Below are positions 16,586 through 26,860 of a stretch of 64,000 bases of DNA, piece by piece; position 1 is the stretch's first letter, and every line of letters begins with the position of its first letter. Made by a program: the position numbers and the translations under genes. A model generated the notes under the pieces. That model saw only the letters and a list, made by a program, of their open reading frames with translations, made no database searches and was not told where the DNA came from. This stretch comes from an uncultured Flammeovirgaceae bacterium (GTDB taxonomy: Bacteria; Bacteroidota; Bacteroidia; Cytophagales; Cyclobacteriaceae): contig CAKZYA010000048.1 in NCBI GenBank assembly GCA_937883755.1, positions 1-64,000 on the forward strand. Direction: 5' to 3'.

Positions 16586-18193
16586 TTACATTCGATAGAT
16601 TCCGGGTCTGGGATCGGGGTATTTTTTATTAAGGGAAGCGGCAATACCCATCGCAATAATACTGCGGGTATTGAGCGGATCAATGATGCCATCGTCCCAG
16701 AGGCGGGCAGTGCTGTAGTAGGGCGAACCTTCCCGTTCGTATTTATCCATAATCTCTGATTTCAAGTGATCAAACTCTTTGGTCGGAATGTCTTTGCCGC
16801 GAGCTTTTAGTTGTGCTTCTTTTACAGTAAGTAAGACGTTAGCAGCTTGTTCGCCGCCCATGACAGAGATGCGGGCGTTGGGCCACATAAACAGCAATCG
16901 AGGATCATAGGCTCTTCCAGCCATTGCGTAGTTTCCCGCTCCAAACGAGCCACCGAACACCACAGTAAATTTTGGTACATTGGCGGTAGCTACGGCATGA
17001 ACCATCTTCGCTCCGTCACGGGCAATACCATTACGTTCGTATTCTTTTCCTACCATAAACCCAGTAATATTCTGTAAAAACAGAATTGGAATTTTACGGT
17101 GACAGCACAGCTCAATGAAGTGGGTGCCTTTCAGCGAAGTATCAGAAAAAATGATTCCATTGTTAGCAATAATCCCAACTGGGTAGCCGTGAATATGAGC
17201 GAATCCAGTAACTAGTGTAGTACCGTAGCGTGCTTTGAACTCGTGGAATTTGCTGCCGTCCACCAATCGCATGATGATTTCGCGAGAATCTACGGGCTTC
17301 TTAAAGTTAATTGGGGCAATACCGTAAAGTTCCTCCGGATCATAAATCGGCTCTTTGGTAGGTTGGCGATCTAAAAATTGCTTTTTGGGCTTGGGCAGAG
17401 TTTCAAAAATATTGCGGCAGATTTGTAGGGCATGACGGTCATTTTCCGCCATATGGTCGGCTACGCCCGAAATGGATGTGTGTACATCAGCTCCACCTAG
17501 TTCTTCGGGGGTAACTTCTTCACCAGTGGCAGCTTTTACTAGTGGGGGGCCACCGAGAAAGATCGTACCCTGATTTTTAACGATAATTACTTCATCGCTC
17601 ATCGCCGGGACATAAGCGCCCCCAGCGGTACTTGAACCCATCACCACCGCAATCTGTGGCACACCTTGGGCGGAAAGGTTGGCCTGATTGTAGAAAAAGC
17701 GGCCAAAATCGAAACGATCGGGAAAGACATTAGCCTGTTCAGGTAAAAATACCCCTCCCGAATCTACTAGGTACACGCAGGGTAAATGATTTTCCCGAGC
17801 AATTTCCTGCGCTCGAATGTGTTTTTTAATAGACTCAGCTACGTACGTTCCTCCTTTTACCGTAGCATCATTGGCGGAGATGATAGCTTCCCGCCCGTGG
17901 ATGATACCGATACCGGAAACCACTCCCGCGGAAGGAAATTCGTCGTTATACATACCGTTAGCCGCTAGCGATGATAACTCCAGAAACGGAGTATTTGGGT
18001 CGACCAGCAGATTGATTCGTTCTCGGGCTAGTAATTTTCCACGTTCCTGGTGCTTGACTCGAGCTTTTTCACTACCTCCTTGTAGGGCTTGGCGGAGCTT
18101 ATCTCGGTATTCGCCGATCAGTTCTTGGTAGACTTGTTGCTGCGCTCTAAACTCGGCCGAGTTAGTATTGATTTTGGTTTCTAGTACGTACAA
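16586..18193 (-). CDS. Methylcrotonyl-CoA carboxylase beta (carboxyltransferase) subunit
   Basis: A 535-residue carboxyltransferase subunit that moves CO2 from biotin to methylcrotonyl-CoA. It has the crotonase-like halves with [30 protein letters not shown] and [15 protein letters not shown]. The C-terminal [15 protein letters not shown] is usual in the methylcrotonyl branch. The best start is an unusual TTG at 18193 (gives [15 protein letters not shown], matching the family N-terminus); no ATG is available near it. It is the first gene of the leucine cluster. The upstream gap of 109 bases is AT-rich and should hold the promoter. Confidence 0.9.
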   Translation of the reverse strand: MYVLETKINTNSAEFRAQQQVYQELIGEYRDKLRQALQGGSEKARVKHQERGKLLARERINLLVDPNTPFLELSSLAANGMYNDEFPSAGVVSGIGIIHGREAIISANDATVKGGTYVAESIKKHIRAQEIARENHLPCVYLVDSGGVFLPEQANVFPDRFDFGRFFYNQANLSAQGVPQIAVVMGSSTAGGAYVPAMSDEVIIVKNQGTIFLGGPPLVKAATGEEVTPEELGGADVHTSISGVADHMAENDRHALQICRNIFETLPKPKKQFLDRQPTKEPIYDPEELYGIAPINFKKPVDSREIIMRLVDGSKFHEFKARYGTTLVTGFAHIHGYPVGIIANNGIIFSDTSLKGTHFIELCCHRKIPILFLQNITGFMVGKEYERNGIARDGAKMVHAVATANVPKFTVVFGGSFGAGNYAMAGRAYDPRLLFMWPNARISVMGGEQAANVLLTVKEAQLKARGKDIPTKEFDHLKSEIMDKYEREGSPYYSTARLWDDGIIDPLNTRSIIAMGIAASLNKKYPDPRPGIYRM

Positions 18194-18302
18194 GACAAAT
18201 TGAGTTTACTTCAAAGTAATGTCAAAAAAATTACTTATCAGCGAAAATCATCGATTAAAATTCACTGATTTTACGAATATTTCAGAAAAGCTGTGTAGAG
18301 GC

Positions 18303-21300
18303 CTACTGTAGTATAAACTGCTTACTGTCCGTTAAGGTTGAGCTAAAAACTCGAAATATATACACTCCTCGAGGAAATGTGCTGAGGTCAACATCAAAGG
18401 TTTGGTTGAGGGTGTTAGGGTAAGCCCCTTCCCAGACGGCCATTCCTTGGGAGTTATAAATAACGGCTTGAATAGTTTCCCGGCTGCGGAGGTTAAATAC
18501 CGAATTCAGGATGTCGGAAGTTGGATTAGGATAGAGTTTATAAGAATTCTCAGCAGTTGCCACCGGCTCATCATCACTGGACAGAAAGAATTCAATATCA
18601 TCTAGAAAAATGTTGTTTCCATAGCCATTGATGGATTCAAAAGCTATCCGCACTTCGGTTTCTCCGGTAAAACGGCTCAAATCAACAAATACTTCGTGCC
18701 AGTCACTTTCTTGCTGGGGTTGCCATTCCGAGTCAAACACTACACCTGCCGATAGGGTAGTGCCTTCTAGTTGGAGCACTTGTTCATACGTTTCCCCGCC
18801 ATCCGTAGAAACCAGTATGTTTAGTGTGTCTACATAATTCTCACTAAACTGAGCATAAGAGACTTGAAAGAACATACTAGCTTCAAATGTATTGCTGAAG
18901 TCTAGGGTAGGACTCACCAGGTGGTCTACTGCACCCACCTCAGAATAGGCATTATTACGAATGCTTACGGCCTGGTTGTTAAAGCCATTACCAGCAGCTT
19001 CTACAGTTTCCCAGGTAATGCTGCTGTCGGGATTCACTACCTGCCAAGCTTCTGAGGCATCAGCTGATTCACCTTGAAGAATATTAGGCACATCGTACTC
19101 CTGAAATTCGTTGATCAATGGGATGATATCCTGCTTATTGTCCACCACGAAATTAATACGTTGGTAATTATTATCAGGAGTATCATCTACCCGAAGGTTT
19201 GGATTGATAATTCGTACTGAAAAGCTATGCAAACCTATCGATAGATCAGGTGAGTCAAATTCTAACAAAGTTTCTTCACCAGGGGCTAATCGGAGTGCAC
19301 TGCGTGAGAACGCCGTGGCGGGTTGATTATCAAACTGGTAGATTACATCGAAAGATTCAACCAGAGAAGTGCCTATATTTTCGATCCGAACTTTTGGGTT
19401 TGGACTCGTCTCATTGGAAAGGTACTCTGGGGAAATAACTTCTTGAATGGATAAGTCAACATCACGTATCGGCGTAGCATCAATGGCAATATCGTCAATA
19501 TATAAGTTATTGCCGAAACCATTATAGCCAATAAAGGCGATTTGTAAGTTTTCATTACCCAAATAATCATCTAGGGGAAGGTCGAGTAAGCGCCACTCAA
19601 TACGAGAAGTCGGAGTGAAGGCCGAACCATTAAAATCGGTAGTAGCCAACTCCTCATCAAATGCCTCAAATAGAAAAGTATCGAAAGTTGCCCCGCAGTC
19701 AGTAGAAATACCAACGGCAAACCCATCGGGGCTGATTTCACCATCTTCATCTCGGTAAGGGGCGTAAGCATAGCGTAGGGTAAGGCGAGCATCCCGCACA
19801 TTGGTCAGACTAAAAACGGGAGTATAAAGAATATCTTGGGCACCAACATTACTGGAGTATTCAAAGAAGTCAAGTTTGAGCGCTTGATTATCATTACTAA
19901 AAAAGCCAGGAGCGGTGGCAACCTCCCAGGTAATGGCGTTATCAGCATTACTAATGTAGCCCACGTTTAATAACGTACTTTCATTGGGCTGCTCAAAATT
20001 ATCAACGATAGGTACATCAGTACGTTGAGGAATGACGAAATTGACTGACTCTACATTGTTGGTAGCGTTCTCATCGGGTGCTCCATTGGCTTCTGTGATG
20101 AAAAAGGTAAAATTATATTCAGTATTAGAGGTATTTCCCTGTAGTGTAATAGGGCTAAGAGATACTTCAGCGGACTCACCGGGTGCGAGATTAGTATTAA
20201 ATGAAGTTTCCTCGCGAAAGTTTCCTTGTACATTAAGTGCTATTGTAAATGAAGTAAGGGGCTCCTGACCAGTATTGGTCACAGAGACAGTGGGTACAAT
20301 GTCACCATTGCACTCGCTGCGCTGAGGGCTGACGATCGTCGCGATACCAGCATCATCATCTAGCGCAATGGGCGCCGCTAACCCCGGTGAAGTAAGCAGT
20401 GTACGACGGCGGGGACTATTCTCTAATACAATCCGCATCCGTTCTTTTTGTCCCAGCGTAAATAAATTCATGCAACGGTCAGTGGTATAGTCCATGTAAT
20501 TCTGGAACATATCAGCAGATCCGCAACTGATTTGAGGGTGCACTGGGCAGCTTTCAGAATCAGCTTCTTGTAGTGGGGTATCTTCTACAAAATCATCAGC
20601 ACCGCAATCACCGTCTCCCCAAATATGACGTAGACCGAGGTAATGCCCAACTTCATGAGTAGTAGTACGCCCAAGCGAACGATTTACCACATTGCCTACA
20701 CTACCAAAGAAATTAAAGTCAATCACCACCCCGTCAGTTTCTGCCCCTCCTGGTGAGCCTTCTAAACCCGGTAGGTCTGAATCAGGAAACTGAGCGTAAC
20801 CCAATAAGCCATTCCGTAGCGGGGCTACCCACATGTTCATATAAAGCTCAGGGTTCCATAAGCTGAGATCCGAAAGAATATCGCCGTCGAAGATACCGTA
20901 ATCATCGCGACTACCTTCAACTCGTACTACCCCATTAGTAGCAAAACCCTCAGGAGATTGGCGAGCAAGTATAAACTCAATGCGGGAGTCACTAGCAACC
21001 GGCTGAAACTCAGGGGGAGTGTCCACAGTGTCGGCATTGAGCCGACGAAAATCTTCGTTAAGAGTACGGATTTGATCTTCAATTTGCTCGAACGGAATAT
21101 TACTTCCAACCCCCTCAGCCTCACCCCGATGAATCACGTGTACTACCACCGGAATACGATAGACAGGTTCGGCATCTTCGTTTTGAAATTTCGCTTGGGG
21201 GCTGTTCTTTTGTTGGATACGAATATCTTTCATCCATTTTTCAAAACGCCCACTATTTTTATTTTGATTTAGAAGCACGGTACCACACTGCTCATGCTGA

Positions 21301-21371
21301 GCAAGTGCTTTAGAAAAGATACCAGAGAGAGCAATTGCTAGACTACCCAAATACAGGAAAAATTTATTCAT
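18303..21371 (-). CDS. Secreted M43 (pappalysin-like) metalloprotease with T9SS domain
   Basis: A 1022-residue protein. ATG 21371 gives a clean signal peptide (KFFLYLGSLAIALSGIFSKALAQ), so the 9-residue extension in the ORF track is dropped. The catalytic domain has TTHEVGHYLGLRHIWGD, the HExxHxxGxxH zinc motif of M43 cytophagalysin proteases, with further Cys and MDYTTDRCMNLFT (Met-turn). CARDB-like and two MAM/jelly-roll-like modules follow, each with a ...GYNGFGNNLYIDDI or ...INGYGNNIFLDDI end, so they are duplicated. The last 75 residues are a T9SS type A sorting domain (YKLYPNPTSDIL...FILQ). It is probably a cell-surface or secreted gelatinase-like enzyme. Confidence 0.92.
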   Translation of the reverse strand: MNKFFLYLGSLAIALSGIFSKALAQHEQCGTVLLNQNKNSGRFEKWMKDIRIQQKNSPQAKFQNEDAEPVYRIPVVVHVIHRGEAEGVGSNIPFEQIEDQIRTLNEDFRRLNADTVDTPPEFQPVASDSRIEFILARQSPEGFATNGVVRVEGSRDDYGIFDGDILSDLSLWNPELYMNMWVAPLRNGLLGYAQFPDSDLPGLEGSPGGAETDGVVIDFNFFGSVGNVVNRSLGRTTTHEVGHYLGLRHIWGDGDCGADDFVEDTPLQEADSESCPVHPQISCGSADMFQNYMDYTTDRCMNLFTLGQKERMRIVLENSPRRRTLLTSPGLAAPIALDDDAGIATIVSPQRSECNGDIVPTVSVTNTGQEPLTSFTIALNVQGNFREETSFNTNLAPGESAEVSLSPITLQGNTSNTEYNFTFFITEANGAPDENATNNVESVNFVIPQRTDVPIVDNFEQPNESTLLNVGYISNADNAITWEVATAPGFFSNDNQALKLDFFEYSSNVGAQDILYTPVFSLTNVRDARLTLRYAYAPYRDEDGEISPDGFAVGISTDCGATFDTFLFEAFDEELATTDFNGSAFTPTSRIEWRLLDLPLDDYLGNENLQIAFIGYNGFGNNLYIDDIAIDATPIRDVDLSIQEVISPEYLSNETSPNPKVRIENIGTSLVESFDVIYQFDNQPATAFSRSALRLAPGEETLLEFDSPDLSIGLHSFSVRIINPNLRVDDTPDNNYQRINFVVDNKQDIIPLINEFQEYDVPNILQGESADASEAWQVVNPDSSITWETVEAAGNGFNNQAVSIRNNAYSEVGAVDHLVSPTLDFSNTFEASMFFQVSYAQFSENYVDTLNILVSTDGGETYEQVLQLEGTTLSAGVVFDSEWQPQQESDWHEVFVDLSRFTGETEVRIAFESINGYGNNIFLDDIEFFLSSDDEPVATAENSYKLYPNPTSDILNSVFNLRSRETIQAVIYNSQGMAVWEGAYPNTLNQTFDVDLSTFPRGVYIFRVFSSTLTDSKQFILQ

Positions 21372-21539
21372 GAATTTGTGGTTCAATAGTGAGCGCAAGA
21401 CAATCGTTTTTTAAAGAATGAGCTAACCAAATAAGGTAACGATAAAAGTACAGTCAGAATATGTCTTACGACTGACTATTTATAAGGTTGACTGATAAAA
21501 ATAACTTCAAGAGTAAGGTTTGGTTGCAAGATGCAGTAA

Positions 21540-24500
21540 TTATGTTACTGAAATTGAGCGTTTTTTCCGCATAACCAGCACGATGAGCGCAATAAGTAGT
21601 AAAGACCCCAGTCCGATAGCAAGCCACCAGAAAGTAGAAAAAGCAGAAGTTTCCAGGGGTTGATCATCGCCAATGAGTACTAATGATGCCCAGTAGTACG
21701 GATGAGCTAAAGGCCCTTTTGCTTTTTCCAGAAAAGATAATTTGGCTTGCTGAAGGGCTACGTCTTTATCTGATCCATCCGCAAGCTCTTCAAAAAAGTT
21801 CTGTACAATTTGTTGGGTGGTGCGGTCATTTACCTTCCATAAACTCATGGCTACGTTGGGGCAACCCGCGTACTTGAATGCTCGCCCCAAACTCATAATT
21901 CCTTCCCCTCGAGCTAGTTGCCCTACCCCAGTTTCACAGGCACTTAGCACGGTAAGATCAGCCTGAAGCTGTAAATTGTACAGTTCGTGAGCATACAGAA
22001 AATTATCTTCATTGGTAGTATTATTCGTTTGAGAAAAAACCAATCCAGAGTACATGGGGTCTTCATCATGGGCAAAGGCGTGCATAGAGAGGTGAAGGAG
22101 GTTACTCTGAGGGGCAAAATCCCGAAAGGCACTCTCAGTAGCTCTATCATCCATAAATACCTGACTATCAAATAATTGGGAAGCTTGCTGCACTTCTTCT
22201 CTGTTGTATAGAAGATCATAAAAAGCTTCAGGGGCATCCCCACTGCGGGTAGCGTTTTCGGCCAACAGTGGCGCGCTTTTGTACTTTGGGGCAAACCCAG
22301 CGTAAGCGTATTTTTCAGTTACTGTATTAGCAGCAGGCTGCTGTCGGATATACAAAGACGATGAGTATTCGTAATGAAGCGGTAACTCCTTAATCAGGTA
22401 AGGGAGTGAGCCAAAGTTTGCTGATTTAGTTTCCGTAATCTCCTGGGTGAGTAATACCTCAAAAGGAAGATAGCCGAGTTGACCATCGGGAATAATAACG
22501 AGCTTTTCTGGTTGCACATCCAACGAATCTAGTAAGTTTCCTGCTAGCTGTTGGTAAAGCGTATGTCCGCTTTGTGCCCACTTTAATCTGGCTTCTGGGG
22601 AGCGGGTAGCATCTAGGTTATACTGCCGAACAAGCGGGAGAAAATTATCTAGGTTTTGTTCGAAATCACGAAAACTAGCAACAGAATCAATGATAGTCTC
22701 ATTAGTGCTAATACCTATTGCAAATAGGGATCTATCGCCCATAAAATACGATAGTAGCATGGTGTTAGGCGGGAGGCTAGCTTGAACATCAGAGAGAGAA
22801 GCCACTTCAGTATCATGGCGTAAAGCGTAGTAATCAGGATAGTTTTGTTCAAACTGTTGAAGTAAGTCTTGGCGAGCCCGCTGAGCTACTAATAGCTGCT
22901 GCTGAACCTGGTTTGCTTGTGAGCTAGTAGCATCGGAAAAGTCATTGAGTTGTTGCTCCAATATTGATACCTTCCGAGCGTATGTGTGCTCTTGCTCCAG
23001 CAGTGAATCTGGAACTCCCCCAAAACTCTGTGCTTGTATTTTCTGGGTAGCTTCCAGTAGGATAAAGCTTTTACTTTTTTCCACAAAGTAAAATGCTTCA
23101 GCTAAAAACTGATCGGTAGTGGGCTGGCGTTGGTGCATTTCGTAAGCTACCCGAATAGCTTGCTCGTATATCTCAAAAAAGTGAGAAGCTACAAACTGTC
23201 GGTATTCTACCGAAGGAAATCCCTGGCGCATTTCATCCAGTATATCACCAATGAGGTGATAAATTTCTAGAGCACTTGTTAAGGGAGCTGTACTTTCGGG
23301 TTGTTGCTGATAAAGCCCCCACAATGCTTCTGCCTTGTAGGCAAGAACTTCTAGAAGTTCTTTCTTAGCTCCCGCATCTTGGTACAGTGGGTTTTCCAGC
23401 ACGTCAGCTTCGGCGGTAAACTCAGTTACCAGTTGACCTAAGGCTTGTTGGTATCTTTCTAGCCCACCTCGCCAATCATTCTGAGTAGCCAGTAACTGTC
23501 CTTGGTGTAGGTACACGCTAGCCCGTTGGTAGTGCTTGGCAGGAAGTAACTCGTTAGCCAACTGTAAGCTTCGGTCGTAAGCCTGCTGAGCCTCAGAGTA
23601 ACGCTGCATGAGAGCGTAAGTAGTTCCCATCTCTTGGTAGGTAGTGATAAGTAAATCACTGCTCTTTCTTTGAGTAGAGAGGGCTAAAGATAGATAGTGA
23701 AGAGTGCTATCGTACTGTTGCTGAGCCTGATAGATAGAGGCAAGCATATTAGCCGAGGAACGTATAGGGTTTTGTACTCTAGCATTAGTTTTTTGAGTAA
23801 GAAAATAAGATAAAGCGTTTTTAGCTAATGCTATTCCCTTATCATAACCGTCCAACTGCTGGTTGTAGTAGGCTGAAGCGAAATATGACTGAGCTTGATA
23901 AAGATCATTTAGTGCTTGTAGGTAGTTCCAGTCATAATCTGGAGCGTCATTTGTTTTTGGTAACCATTCTGAAGAAACTCTGAAATAGTATAATGACTGT
24001 TGATAGTTCTGTAAGCGATAGTAGGCATTGCCAAGGTAAACAAAAACATCATTCACTAATAGGGAGTCAGTCATTTCAAATAATGACTGAGGTTCCACAA
24101 TTTTCTTGAATGCATCAATAGCAGCTGCAAAATCACCGACAGTGTAGTAAAACGAACCTCTGGTGTAAGCCACATCTTGACTAAGTGTTCCGAGAGAGTC
24201 GAGGGTATCTAAGGCCTCAGCATGTTGACGTAGGAGTTGTTCTACTCGATTGAGATAATACTGAAGTGTATCAGTCTTAGTGTGGTACTGGGCGCACCAA
24301 GCTGCCTGTAAAAGAGTCGAGATCTGAGCATCCCAAAGGCGTTGATATTCCGCTTGATGAGCGGCTTTTTCTAATGCTTTAAAGGCGCTATCCGGCTGGC
24401 TATAGAAATAGTTCTCATATACGGATAAGATAGTCTCTTCAATATCTTGAGTTGTAGTATTCGTGCTATTGTCAGACTGGGCTAAACATAAAAAACACTG

Positions 24501-24623
24501 CACATTTAGTAGTAAACATGCAGTGATTAGAGTAATTAAGCGACACCTTAAAATATCAATACATATCAATAGGGACGTTTTCGCTATGAATTTCTTCAGA
24601 AACAACTTCTCCGTTAATTTCAT
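21540..24623 (-). CDS. TPR-CHAT protease with C-terminal membrane anchor
   Basis: A 1027-residue protein. The N-terminal hydrophobic segment (LITLITACLLLNVQCFLCLAQ) acts as a signal peptide. About ten TPR-like helix pairs follow (residues 60-500), then a coiled linker and a CHAT caspase-like domain (about 650-980). The domain carries the catalytic pair His in LHLSMHAFAHDEDP (near 848) and Cys in LSACETGVGQLARGEG (near 896). A single transmembrane helix (WWLAIGLGSLLLIALIVLVM) and a basic tail RKKRS end the protein. The CHAT domain is therefore predicted to lie in the periplasm, inner-membrane anchored. The ATG gives a 68-base overlap with the upstream lipoprotein gene; a TTG at 24569 with a 14-base overlap is an alternative start. 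Confidence 0.88.
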   Translation of the reverse strand: MKLTEKLFLKKFIAKTSLLICIDILRCRLITLITACLLLNVQCFLCLAQSDNSTNTTTQDIEETILSVYENYFYSQPDSAFKALEKAAHQAEYQRLWDAQISTLLQAAWCAQYHTKTDTLQYYLNRVEQLLRQHAEALDTLDSLGTLSQDVAYTRGSFYYTVGDFAAAIDAFKKIVEPQSLFEMTDSLLVNDVFVYLGNAYYRLQNYQQSLYYFRVSSEWLPKTNDAPDYDWNYLQALNDLYQAQSYFASAYYNQQLDGYDKGIALAKNALSYFLTQKTNARVQNPIRSSANMLASIYQAQQQYDSTLHYLSLALSTQRKSSDLLITTYQEMGTTYALMQRYSEAQQAYDRSLQLANELLPAKHYQRASVYLHQGQLLATQNDWRGGLERYQQALGQLVTEFTAEADVLENPLYQDAGAKKELLEVLAYKAEALWGLYQQQPESTAPLTSALEIYHLIGDILDEMRQGFPSVEYRQFVASHFFEIYEQAIRVAYEMHQRQPTTDQFLAEAFYFVEKSKSFILLEATQKIQAQSFGGVPDSLLEQEHTYARKVSILEQQLNDFSDATSSQANQVQQQLLVAQRARQDLLQQFEQNYPDYYALRHDTEVASLSDVQASLPPNTMLLSYFMGDRSLFAIGISTNETIIDSVASFRDFEQNLDNFLPLVRQYNLDATRSPEARLKWAQSGHTLYQQLAGNLLDSLDVQPEKLVIIPDGQLGYLPFEVLLTQEITETKSANFGSLPYLIKELPLHYEYSSSLYIRQQPAANTVTEKYAYAGFAPKYKSAPLLAENATRSGDAPEAFYDLLYNREEVQQASQLFDSQVFMDDRATESAFRDFAPQSNLLHLSMHAFAHDEDPMYSGLVFSQTNNTTNEDNFLYAHELYNLQLQADLTVLSACETGVGQLARGEGIMSLGRAFKYAGCPNVAMSLWKVNDRTTQQIVQNFFEELADGSDKDVALQQAKLSFLEKAKGPLAHPYYWASLVLIGDDQPLETSAFSTFWWLAIGLGSLLLIALIVLVMRKKRSISVT

Positions 24624-25458
24624 AAGTAATCTGAAGGGCTAAGTTAAGACTTTTTGTTTCTATTTCCGGGTTTACTATAGTGAAAGGGGCTAGTGCCTCT
24701 TCGGCTTCATATTCAATTACTGATCCACACTCTTCACCAGAACATGCATATAGCTCACCACCCTTAGTATAAAGCTGGGCACTTAGCTTCTGGATTGATC
24801 CTTCTGAAACAATTACGTGTAACTCTGGGATAGGAATATTACATCCTGCTAGCACTGGGCAAGGTCTGGGGCGAGGAAAGCGAGGAAAACGAAACATCAC
24901 TGATCCTGCCTCTTCATATTCTGTCAGATATACTGGAACACTTTTTTCAAAAAATTCCTCGACAAACGCTTTGCCATCCACTTCGTACGCTACCTTTACG
25001 CTGAGAGATAGGTTTTCGGATGAGGCTTGGTCATCCACAACGCCCATGGAGACTAAGGCACTACCGCTCTCGTATGCTATATTACCTCCAAATTCTTCAC
25101 TACTGGAGGCGTACAATTCTCCTTTTTCAGTGTAAAGCTCTAAATAAGTTTCTTGAATATTACCACCCTCTACTGGTAGAAGAAGAAATTCTGGCATAGG
25201 TAGGTTGCATCCAGCTAGTCTTGGGCAGGGTCTAGGGCGAGGGAAACGAGGGATTCTGAAAAATAAATGTTCGTTAAGAGGAATAGCTTGATCGAGAGCA
25301 CCGTTTTCTGTCAGAGAGCCCGGAAACTTAGGGTTAAAGGTTGGTAAATCAATATTTGGATTATAAGTAGGCGCTTTGATAGGAGCTTTTTCTTCCTGGC
25401 AAGCACTAAACGAGATAATCAATAAACATAGAGAGAGTAAAGAAGTAAGGCGTCTCAT
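24556..25458 (-). CDS. Lipoprotein with two copies of a Pro/Arg/Cys-rich repeat
   Basis: A 300-residue lipoprotein with lipobox SFSAC (Cys20). It consists of two tandem units of about 110 residues (roughly 66-178 and 188-298). Each unit starts with nearly the same motif, FPRFPRPRPCPxLAGCNxPxPE (first copy RIPRFPRPRPCPRLAGCN). Each then has a beta-rich part with YTxxGELYAxSxEExG and a closing SLxVKVxYEVxG...E. The second unit has two further Cys (YACSGEECG) where the first has Ser and Phe. I do not recognise the family. The gene is upstream of, and overlaps, the CHAT protease gene, so the two are translationally coupled; it is a candidate substrate, activator or tether for the protease. Confidence 0.8.
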   Translation of the reverse strand: MRRLTSLLSLCLLIISFSACQEEKAPIKAPTYNPNIDLPTFNPKFPGSLTENGALDQAIPLNEHLFFRIPRFPRPRPCPRLAGCNLPMPEFLLLPVEGGNIQETYLELYTEKGELYASSSEEFGGNIAYESGSALVSMGVVDDQASSENLSLSVKVAYEVDGKAFVEEFFEKSVPVYLTEYEEAGSVMFRFPRFPRPRPCPVLAGCNIPIPELHVIVSEGSIQKLSAQLYTKGGELYACSGEECGSVIEYEAEEALAPFTIVNPEIETKSLNLALQITYEINGEVVSEEIHSENVPIDMY

Positions 25459-25627
25459 GGTATTTGGTAAAGTTTGGTTATTTAAAGAATATTTTTGCTC
25501 ATTGATACTCTTAGTTCAACAAAAGTAAACAAATGTCACCAAAATTTTGAAAAAAAATTTTGTCGCTATTAAAACTCAAGGGCTTACGTATCTTTGCTAG
25601 CAATAGGAAGAGTTCAGAATCTAGTTT

Positions 25628-26611
25628 ATGCAGTTATCCGTTAGCCAGTATCGAGAGCAAATCAATGAGCTTCTATCAGAATATGATTTTGGGCAGTCGC
25701 CCGATGAGCTTTACGCCCCTATCCGTTACATTCTTTCACTGGGAGGGAAGCGGTTACGCCCGTTACTGGTGCTTTTGGCTTACCAGCTTTTTAGGGATGA
25801 TAAACCTGGTGATGATGTGTTGGTGCCGGCAATGGCGGTAGAAGTTTTTCATAACTTCACCCTCATGCACGATGATATCATGGATCAAGCACCATTGCGT
25901 CGGGGTAAGCCTACAGTACACAAGGAGTGGAACTCCAATGTAGCGATTCTATCCGGCGATGTGATGCTGGTACGTGCTTACGAAATGCTATTAAAAGTGC
26001 CAGCCGAGTATCTTTCCAGAGTTATAGAGGCATTTAATCAGTGTGCTGCTGAAGTCTGTGAAGGTCAGCAGTGGGATATGAACTACGAAGAGGTAGAACA
26101 AGTGAGTGAAGTAGACTACCTAGAAATGATCCGGCAAAAGACAGCAGTTTTGCTGGGATTTAGTTTAAAGTTAGGAACAATACTAGCGGGGGCAGATGAA
26201 GAAGCTCAACAACAAATGTACGAGTTTGGGGAGAAAATTGGTGTAGGGTTTCAATTGATGGATGATTGGCTGGACGTCTACGCCGACCAGGGGAAGTTTG
26301 GGAAGCAAGTGGGTGGCGATATTATCGCTAATAAAAAAACATTTTTACTAATTAAGGCTTTAGAACAAGCAAAGGACAGAGAGTCAGAAACCCTGCATCA
26401 TTGGCTAGCTCAAAAGGAATTTGATAACGAAGAAAAGGTAGTAGCAGTAAAAGAGATATACGAAAAGTTGAGTATCTCGGAGCAAACCCGAAGCAAAATG
26501 AATAGTTACTTTGAAGAGGGTTTTCAAGCACTGCAGGCTCTTTCAGCCAGCGATGAGCGAAAATTGATTCTGCGCAACTTTACCGAAAAGCTTATGAAGC
26601 GGGAAAAATAA
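25628..26611 (+). CDS. Polyprenyl (geranylgeranyl/octaprenyl-type) diphosphate synthase
   Basis: A 327-residue all-helical trans-prenyltransferase that lengthens allylic diphosphates with isopentenyl diphosphate. It shows SLGGKRLRPLLVLL, the first Asp-rich motif in LMHDDIMDQAPLRRGKPT, and the second region FQLMDDWLDVYADQGKFGKQVGGDI. The chain length made (quinone tail, carotenoid or bactoprenol precursor) cannot be fixed from these motifs alone. A -7-like TATCTTTG (25589-25596) lies 31 bases before the ATG without a matching -33 box. Confidence 0.9.
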   Translation: MQLSVSQYREQINELLSEYDFGQSPDELYAPIRYILSLGGKRLRPLLVLLAYQLFRDDKPGDDVLVPAMAVEVFHNFTLMHDDIMDQAPLRRGKPTVHKEWNSNVAILSGDVMLVRAYEMLLKVPAEYLSRVIEAFNQCAAEVCEGQQWDMNYEEVEQVSEVDYLEMIRQKTAVLLGFSLKLGTILAGADEEAQQQMYEFGEKIGVGFQLMDDWLDVYADQGKFGKQVGGDIIANKKTFLLIKALEQAKDRESETLHHWLAQKEFDNEEKVVAVKEIYEKLSISEQTRSKMNSYFEEGFQALQALSASDERKLILRNFTEKLMKREK

Positions 26612-26860
26612 GGAATATGAGGCTAGGTGCAGGGAGCGAGGAAATTAGAAGAGGGAAGTAGGAACAGAGTCTGAAGAGTGAGCCTAGAAATTGATAAAAA
26701 TTGGAGATCAGGAAATTGCCCCATGACCATTCACTTAGGTTCCACTTCGCACTCTGTCAATCCCTCACTTATTCATTCAACAATAATACTAAAACACCAC
26801 AATACTCTAACACTAAAAACAATCAGCAATCGAGCCATTGAATAATCGGGTTAAACACTC
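26612..26860. repeat. Intergenic region with imperfect long palindrome
   Basis: A 249-base gap without a gene. ACAGAGTCTGAAGAGTGAGCCTA (about 26664-26686) and the reverse complement of TTAGGTTCCACTTCGCACTCTGT (about 26737-26759) pair imperfectly over some 22 bases. It also holds AC-rich text AATACTAAAACACCACAATACTCTAACAC that recurs near 11390 (CACCACAATACTAAAACAC). These look like worn dispersed repeats. Confidence 0.4.

Noticed and set aside
24845-25250. CRISPR-like repeats in the lipoprotein gene
   Set aside because: The two similar DNA stretches are the coding repeats of the Pro/Arg motif, only two copies and 350 bases apart.
25560-25841. ORF-track entry of 93 residues before and over the prenyl synthase start
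   Set aside because: It runs in a different frame through the conserved prenyl synthase and has no motif of its own.
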